Below, piece after piece: positions 1 to 5,500 of a DNA stretch of 11,252 nt. The stretch lies in the NCBI GenBank assembly GCA_002384765.1, contig DGBM01000052.1, positions 7,063 to 18,314 of the forward strand, in the 5' to 3' direction. Below the pieces are notes generated by a model. It did no database searches. It was given only the letters and a program-made list of their open reading frames with translations, and was not told where the DNA came from. Numbering within the stretch: position 1 is the first letter of the stretch; the number at the start of each line of letters is the position of its first letter. Position numbers and translations under genes: made by a program. The stretch comes from Demequinaceae bacterium UBA4004 (lineage in GTDB: Bacteria > Actinomycetota > Actinomycetes > Actinomycetales > Demequinaceae).

Positions 1-79
1 GGGTGCGATACCCCACTCCATACGGAAGACCGGGAGCTGGCGGCGGGTTCGTGGGCACGTTCTCGCGCAAGGGCGAGCG

Positions 80-1042
80 TCAGGCGGTGGCGAGCAGCAC
101 GCCCAGGTACGTGACAAAGGCGGCGACCAGCACTCCGCCCTCGATCCGTGTCACGCGACCCTTGCCCACGGGCCAGATCGCGAACACCACCAGCGCCACC
201 GTCAGTCCAAGCACCACGGGCAGGTCCCGGGTCATGAGCTCCGGCGGCACCGCGGCGGGAGTGATCAGCCCTGCCAGCCCGATCACGCCAAGGGTGTTGA
301 ACAGGTTGGAGCCGATGATGTTGCCAAGCGCGAGGTCGTTCTCGCCCTTGCGTACCGCGGCAATCGACGACGCCAGCTCGGGCGCGGAGGTTCCGATGGC
401 GACGACGGTGAGGCCGATCACGAGATCCGACCAGCCGAGTCGTTCGGCGATGCCGACGGCACCCCAGACCAGAACTCGTGACGACATCACCAGCAGCACG
501 ATCCCCACGACAAGCCACATCCATGCCGCTCGCCGCGTGAGGTGGTGTGACTCTGCCTCCACCCCAACGTCATGCGCGAGTGCGTCGTCGGCCACCGACC
601 GGGACTGCCAGATTGACCACCCGACCAGCGCGGCGAGCACTACCACGAGCACCACGGCGTCGAACCTCGCCAATTCCCTGTCGAGCATGAGGCCGCCGGC
701 GAGGCAGGTCACGCCGAGCAGTACTGGCAGCTCCTTGCGCACAATGCCACGGTGCACCAGCACCGGAGTGAGCAGCGCCGTCACCCCCAAAATGAGGCCG
801 ATGTTGGCCACATTCGACCCCAGGGCGTTGCCGAGCGCGATCTCGGGTGCCCCGGTAGCGGCGGCGAACGCGGAGACCACGAGTTCCGGGGCGGAGGTGC
901 CGAAACCGATGACGAGCATGCCGACGAGTAGCGGGGCCATGCCCAAGTAGCGGGCCACCGCCACAGCACCGTCGACAAAGCGGTCGGCGCTCCACGCGAG
1001 AGCGGCCAGGCCAACGAGCGTGGCTGCGATGGCGATGCTCAC
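80..1042 (-). CDS. Calcium/sodium antiporter (CaCA family, YrbG-like)
   Basis: Integral membrane exchanger expected to extrude Ca2+ in exchange for Na+ (or K+/H+) across the cytoplasmic membrane. The 320-residue product has the duplicated architecture of the CaCA superfamily. The first alpha repeat carries GFGTSAPEL at residues 46-54 and GNALGSNVANIG at 71-82. The second carries AIGTSAPEL at 215-223 and GNIIGSNLFN at 240-249. The Glu and Asn residues of these repeats are the ion ligands in the family. About ten hydrophobic segments flank a hydrophilic loop at roughly residues 145-172, which contains several Asp, Glu and His. Length is normal for prokaryotic members, so the gene looks intact. 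The start is GTG at 1042; the only Shine-Dalgarno-like match is a weak AGG about 12 bases upstream. It is transcribed divergently from the desaturase gene. The transported ion is inferred from family membership only. Confidence 0.93.
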   Translation of the reverse strand: MSIAIAATLVGLAALAWSADRFVDGAVAVARYLGMAPLLVGMLVIGFGTSAPELVVSAFAAATGAPEIALGNALGSNVANIGLILGVTALLTPVLVHRGIVRKELPVLLGVTCLAGGLMLDRELARFDAVVLVVVLAALVGWSIWQSRSVADDALAHDVGVEAESHHLTRRAAWMWLVVGIVLLVMSSRVLVWGAVGIAERLGWSDLVIGLTVVAIGTSAPELASSIAAVRKGENDLALGNIIGSNLFNTLGVIGLAGLITPAAVPPELMTRDLPVVLGLTVALVVFAIWPVGKGRVTRIEGGVLVAAFVTYLGVLLATA

Positions 1043-1101
1043 CGGTCGAGATTACCTGGAGACCGCGTATCCCCCACAGGAGGGGTATTTGCCGAACACC
1101 G

Positions 1102-1130
1102 GTGACGGGAAACCTACGCTCACGTAGGGT
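1102..1130 (+). promoter_or_regulatory. Candidate promoter of the desaturase gene
   Basis: GTGACG (1102-1107) and TAGGGT (1125-1130) are separated by 17 bases, a reasonable -35/-10 pair for a housekeeping actinobacterial sigma factor. Transcription would begin near 1137, about 65 bases before the desaturase ATG. The -10 element lies inside the palindrome described separately, so a repressor bound there would block transcription. Assigned by eye from spacing and consensus only. Confidence 0.4.
1111..1130. promoter_or_regulatory. Palindromic candidate operator upstream of the desaturase
   Basis: CCTACG (1113-1118) and CGTAGG (1123-1128) form a perfect inverted repeat around a 4-base centre. 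The symmetry extends imperfectly to 1111 and 1130. Size and symmetry suit a dimeric regulator of the TetR type, a family that often controls fatty acid and desaturase genes. It overlaps the candidate -10 element, which suggests repression. The regulator is not encoded in this window. Confidence 0.4.
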
Positions 1131-1193
1131 GAAGCCAGTCGCGCCGCGCGCGTGGGCTCCAACCGCAGGTGGCAAGCCGCCTCAAGACACTTT

Positions 1194-1201
1194 AGGAGAG
1201 G
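1194..1201 (+). promoter_or_regulatory. Ribosome binding site fixing the desaturase start
   Basis: AGGAGAGG directly precedes the ATG at 1203. In-frame codons continue upstream to an ATG at 1152, but that start has no good Shine-Dalgarno sequence and its 17 extra residues do not look like a desaturase N-terminus. This site supports translation from 1203. Confidence 0.7.
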
Positions 1202-1202
1202 C

Positions 1203-2279
1203 ATGACTTCCACGTCCCAATCCACGTCCCAGGCGCATGTGAACCACGTGACCCGCTCGTTCACCGAGTTGGCGTCCACCGTGCGCGACACGGGCTTGCT
1301 GGCCCGCTCCTACCTGTTTTACGCGATCTATGGCACCATCTTGACGCTTGCGATGGGCGGCGTGATCACCGGAATCATCCTGCTCGGCGACTCCTGGTTC
1401 CAACTGCTCATGGCCGGCGCGTTGGCCGTCGTCCTCACCCAGATCGCCTTCCTCGGACACGAGGCTTCGCACCGCGCGATCTTTGTGTCTGGGCCCGCGA
1501 ATGACCGCGTGGGTCGCCTGCTGAGCACCCTGGTGGTCGGCATCAGCCACCAGTGGTGGATGAACAAGCACTCGCGTCACCACGCAAACCCGAACCAGAT
1601 GGGCAAGGACCCCGACATCGCGAGTGACACCATCAGGTTCACTGAGGCAGACGCGGCGACGGCTACCGGCATCGTGAAGTCGATCGTGAAGCGCCAAGGT
1701 TGGCTGTTCTTTCCGCTTCTCACCATGGAGGGGCTCAACCTCCACTACCGGTCGGTCGTCTCACTCGCCACCCAGGGCACGCGCCGTCAGAAGTGGACGG
1801 AGCTTCCTGCGATCGCACTGCACTTTGGCCTGTACCTCGTCCCCCTGTTCCTGTTCCTGCCGCTCGGCATGGCCTTCGCCTTCCTCGGGGTCCAGATGGC
1901 CGTCTTCGGCGTGTACATGGGAGCGTCGTTCGCGCCCAACCACAAGGGCATGATGATCGTTCCCGAGGACGTCAAGATGGACTTCCTGTCCAAGCAGGTG
2001 CTGACCAGCCGCAATATCCGCGGCGGATGGACCATGTCGATCCTCATGGGCGGGCTGAACTTCCAGATTGAGCACCACCTGTTCCCCAACATGGCTCGCC
2101 CACACCTGTTGCGCACCAGGGAGATCGTCCGCGAATACTGCTCCAAATTGGATCTGCCTTACACCGAGACATCGCTCGTCGCGTCCTACGTGATCGTGGT
2201 CCAGTACCTCAACCGCGTCGGTCTCGCCGCGCGTGACCCGTTCGATTGTCCCGAGCGCGTCGCTCTCGGACGCGGCTAA
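1203..2279 (+). CDS. Membrane fatty acid desaturase (type 1, acyl-CoA/acyl-lipid desaturase)
   Basis: Di-iron membrane enzyme that introduces a double bond into a fatty acyl chain using O2 and two electrons. The 358-residue product has the three histidine boxes of the family: H86-EAS-H90, H123-SR-H126-H127, and Q288-IE-H291-H292 followed by LFP. Gln as the first residue of the third box is typical of the acyl-CoA/front-end desaturase group that includes actinobacterial DesA3-like proteins. Another conserved-looking His lies in NHKG at 246-249. Hydrophobic segments at about 37-62, 67-84, 205-223 and 226-242 fit the usual four-helix topology with the boxes on the cytoplasmic side. No electron-donor reductase gene of the usual desaturase type adjoins it, so its partner must be elsewhere. 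Likely monocistronic, since a candidate terminator follows. Regiospecificity and acyl carrier cannot be read from the sequence. Confidence 0.92.
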   Translation: MTSTSQSTSQAHVNHVTRSFTELASTVRDTGLLARSYLFYAIYGTILTLAMGGVITGIILLGDSWFQLLMAGALAVVLTQIAFLGHEASHRAIFVSGPANDRVGRLLSTLVVGISHQWWMNKHSRHHANPNQMGKDPDIASDTIRFTEADAATATGIVKSIVKRQGWLFFPLLTMEGLNLHYRSVVSLATQGTRRQKWTELPAIALHFGLYLVPLFLFLPLGMAFAFLGVQMAVFGVYMGASFAPNHKGMMIVPEDVKMDFLSKQVLTSRNIRGGWTMSILMGGLNFQIEHHLFPNMARPHLLRTREIVREYCSKLDLPYTETSLVASYVIVVQYLNRVGLAARDPFDCPERVALGRG

Positions 2280-2287
2280 GAGGCACT

Positions 2288-2322
2288 GACCTGGGGTGCT
2301 TCCCTACATCTGGGACCAGGTC
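2288..2322 (+). terminator. Possible terminator hairpin after the desaturase
   Basis: GACCTGG (2288-2294) pairs perfectly with CCAGGTC (2316-2322). Inside it, TCCC (2301-2304) can pair with GGGA (2312-2315), leaving a 7-base loop and a 6-base bulge on the left arm. It starts 9 bases after the desaturase stop codon. No U-tract follows, so it would be a non-canonical or Rho-dependent site. Its right arm is also part of the GGGAC/GTCCC half-site cluster, so the pairing may instead reflect operator symmetry. Confidence 0.35.
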
Positions 2323-2359
2323 CCTGGACATGGGACCAAGGGCACGCACTTTTCGGGAC
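2312..2359. promoter_or_regulatory. Cluster of GGGAC half-sites (DosR/DevR-like?) upstream of the oxidoreductase operon
   Basis: GGGAC occurs at 2312-2316, 2332-2336 and 2355-2359 on the plus strand, and its complement GTCCC occurs at 2320-2324. The first pair makes the perfect inverted repeat GGGACC-A-GGTCCC. The 2332 copy reads GGGACCAAGGGCAC, which matches the half-site and spacing of the mycobacterial DosR box (GGGACTWWAGTCCC core) but only three of five bases in the second half. The 2312 repeat has one base too few between its arms. DosR activates hypoxia genes, which would suit an oxygen-sensitive oxidoreductase. The assignment is inference. Confidence 0.35.
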
Positions 2360-2367
2360 ACGCAACC

Positions 2368-2373
2368 TAGCCT
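2368..2373 (+). promoter_or_regulatory. Candidate -10 element for the oxidoreductase operon
   Basis: TAGCCT lies downstream of the GGGAC cluster and has no recognisable -35 hexamer 16-18 bases upstream, as expected of an activator-dependent promoter. If transcription starts near 2380, the GGGACCAAGGGCAC element is centred close to -41, a usual position for class II activation. The leader would be about 125 bases. Confidence 0.25.
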
Positions 2374-2423
2374 GAAGGTGTTCCATGCGGATGTGAGGAT
2401 CGCGAAGAGGCAGCCCTCGGATC

Positions 2424-2438
2424 GCCTTCCTGGAAGGC
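2424..2438. repeat. Leader palindrome GCCTTCC-T-GGAAGGC
   Basis: A perfect 7-base inverted repeat around a single base, lying between the candidate promoter and the oxidoreductase start. As RNA it could form a 6-bp stem with a 3-base loop; as DNA it could bind a dimeric regulator. There is no U-tract, so it is not an obvious intrinsic attenuator. Function unknown. Confidence 0.35.
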
Positions 2439-2504
2439 CCCACCGGCTCTCGGAGCTGTTCGTCATTGTTCGCTTCGTGCGCGTTGGACCGAACAGGCTT
2501 CACC

Positions 2505-5500
2505 ATGACATCAACATTGCCCCAGTACCCCGGCCTCCCGACCGTCATCAACGGAAACGGTGCCGTCGCGCACGTGATGAAACACGTCTGCGGAGGGGTC
2601 ATCGGGTATCCCATCACCCCGTCCACCGAAATTGCGGAGCTCTTTGAGCAGGCGCGCGCGGACGGCGGACTCAATGTGTGGGGCAAGCACCCCTTCTTTG
2701 TGGAGACCGAAGGCGAGCACTCCGCGCAGAGTGGCGCGCTGGGCGCGGCGCTGACCGGCGGCGAGTACATCTCCAACGCCTCGTCGAGCCAAGGCATCCT
2801 GTACGCGATGGAGTCTCACTACGTCACCGTCGGCAAGAAGATCGGCGGCTTCGTGCTACAGGTCGCCGCACGCGTCGTGTCCAAGCACTCGCTCAACGTG
2901 ATGGCGGGCCACGACGACGTCTACGCGTTGCTGCCGTCTGGCTACACAATCCTGTTCGGCTCCAACCCCCAGGAAGCCGCCGACCTCGCCGCGATCTCGT
3001 ACCGCACGTCGGCGCTATCCCTCATCCCCGTCACCAACGCGATGGACGGATTCGCGACCAGCCACGTGATGAGCGAGGCCCTCCTGCCGGAGCCCGAGCT
3101 GTTGCGCGACTACCTCGGCGACCCCTCGGGCCGCATCAAGTCGCCGACGGTGGCGCAGGAGATGCTGTTCGGCGCCAAGGGGCGCGTCTTCCAGCTGAAC
3201 GAGTACCTGAACCGGCATGCCAACGACTTCACCGCAGAGGCGCTCGCCGCAGTGCGCGAACACCTTGCCAGCGCAGCGGACGCGATCGAGGCGGACACTG
3301 CGGGAGACCTGGTGCAGGCAACGCTGGAGTGGATCCCGGCTGAACTGCAGGCCCAGTGGCGCCGGCAGTGGGTCAACTCCGACGAGAAGGGCACCCGGCA
3401 GCGGGTTCCCGCGCTGGTGGACCTCCACAACCCCGGCGTCACCGGAACCGTGCAGAACCAGCCCGACTTCCAGGCGGGAGCCGTTGACCACCGCACGCAC
3501 TTCGCCAACGCCGTGCCCGCGCTCATTCGCCAGTCGATGGAGGAGTACGCCGCGCTCACGGGCCGCGAGTACAAGCCCGTCATGGCATACGACTGCGAGG
3601 ACGCCGACTACGTCATGATCGGCCTCGGGTCGATCACCGACGACGTCCGCGCCCTGCTCCCCTACCTGCGCTCGCAGGGTCTCAAGGTGGGCGTCGTGTC
3701 CGTCAAGGCCCTGCAGCCGTTCCCCGAGGCCGAACTCATCGAGGCCTTGGCGTCGGCCAAGTCCGTGATGGTTCTTGAGCGCTCTGACGAAACCGCCCTG
3801 ACCCGCGCCGTGACCCAGTCGCTGTTCAAGGCCCGCGCCAATGCCGAACGTCCGCAGCACGCGGGCATCCCAGCGATGGCGCAGACACCGTCACTCACCA
3901 CCGCGATCTTCGGTCTCGGCGGCCACGACGTGCAGCCGCGTCACCTGATCGCCGCGTTCAAGCACATGGCCGACGGCAAGAACACCCCCCTCATCTACCT
4001 GGGTTCGCAGTTCTTTGGCAAGGACTCGGTGCCGACGCTCGCAGCGCTCGAAGACACGTTGCGTGCGGCATACCCCGAGACCGAGGCCATGGCGCTCGAA
4101 ACGCAAGACAACCCGATGGGCCTGCTCCCCGAGTCCGCGCTGCGGATCCGCTTCCACTCCGTGGGCGGCTACGGAACGGTCGCGACGGGCAAGCTGCTGA
4201 CCGACATCCTGGCCGGCGTGCTCGACATGCACTCCAAGTCGGCGCCCAAGTACGGCTCCGAGAAGAGCGGCGCGCCCACCAACTACTACATCACCCTGAG
4301 CCCCGAGCCCGTGCTCTTCACGAACGCGGAACTCGAAGACGTCGAGGTGGTCATCTCCCCCGACCACCAGGCCTTCGTCCACACCAACCCGCTCAAGGGC
4401 CTGGTCGAAGGCGGCACGTTCATCCTGCAGTCCAACCTGGCCCCGATCGACGTGTGGCGCGGCATGCCGTCCTACGCGCGGCGCACCATCCGCGACAAGA
4501 AGATCAACTTCCTGGTCGTCGACGCCTTCACCGTGGCAAAGAAGCACGCGCCGACGGCCGAGCTTGAGACCCGCATGATGGGCATCGCGTTCATCGGCGC
4601 GGTGGCTGGCCACGTCGACCGGGTGTCTTCGGGTGCCTCGGAGGAGGACATCCTCGAGAAGGTGCGCGCCCAGATCGCCAAGAAGTTCGGCGGCAAGGGC
4701 GACGCCGTGGTTGACGCCAACATGTCCGTCATCAAGGATGGCATCGCCGCGACGGCCCTGGTCGACTACGACGCGGCCGAATTCGTGGAGGCCGACAAGA
4801 AGCACTACACCCCCTTGTTGAGCACCGGAGCCATTTCCGCCTCGATGTGCCCCACGGCCGCCGAGCCCCGCTCAAGCAACCTCTTCGACCCCGCCTACTA
4901 CGAGGACCTGATGGCGCGCCCCTTCCGCGAGGGCACCATCGGCGAGTCTCCCGTTCTGCCTGGTACCGGAATGTTCATGCCGGTGGGAACCGGTGCGTCC
5001 AAGGACAAGGGCCTGTTCCGTCGCGTCGCGCCGATCTTCAACGCGTCCAAGTGCACGGGCTGCCTCGACTGCGCGATGGTCTGCCCCGACGTCGCGATCC
5101 CCAACACGGTTCACGAGATCCACGACTTGCTCCTCGCGGGCATCGCGAGCATCGACGCGACAGAGGGTCAACGCGAGGGCCTCCGGGCGCAGGTGTACCC
5201 GCTGGCCGAGCGCGTCCGCGAGTCGTACCGTCAGGACAAGACGGACCGCACCTTCGCCGACGTCGTCGCGGAAGCAGCAAAGGGACTCGACACAGACAAG
5301 TCGACGCGCCGCCACCTGGACGCCATGGTCACCGCTCTGGCGACCTTCCCCGTGGCGCGCACGCGGCCGTTCTTCGACTCGATGGAGAAGGAAGTTCCCG
5401 GCAGCGGTGGCCTGTTCTCCGCGGCGGTGGACCCGTGGAAGTGCACGGGCTGCCTCCAGTGCGTCGAGGTGTGCGGCGCAGGCGCCCTCACCACGGTCGA

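Noticed and set aside
62..77. Short inverted repeat CTCGC/GCGAG just downstream of the antiporter stop
   Set aside because: Only a 5-bp stem with a 6-base loop and no U-tract; expected often by chance in GC-rich DNA, so not called a terminator. I see nothing else in bases 1-79.
3..950. Open frame of 315 codons on the plus strand over the antiporter
   Set aside because: Ser/Thr/Arg/Pro-rich with no domain; it is the antisense shadow of a clearly conserved CaCA antiporter.
1068..1089. C-run/G-run inverted repeat in the divergent intergenic region
   Set aside because: Only four contiguous G-C pairs plus two after a mismatch, with no clear position relative to a minus-strand promoter; too weak to assign.
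2397..2425. Direct repeat GGATCGC at 2397-2403 and 2419-2425
   Set aside because: Two 7-base GC-rich copies with no flanking symmetry or link to promoter elements; not distinguishable from chance.
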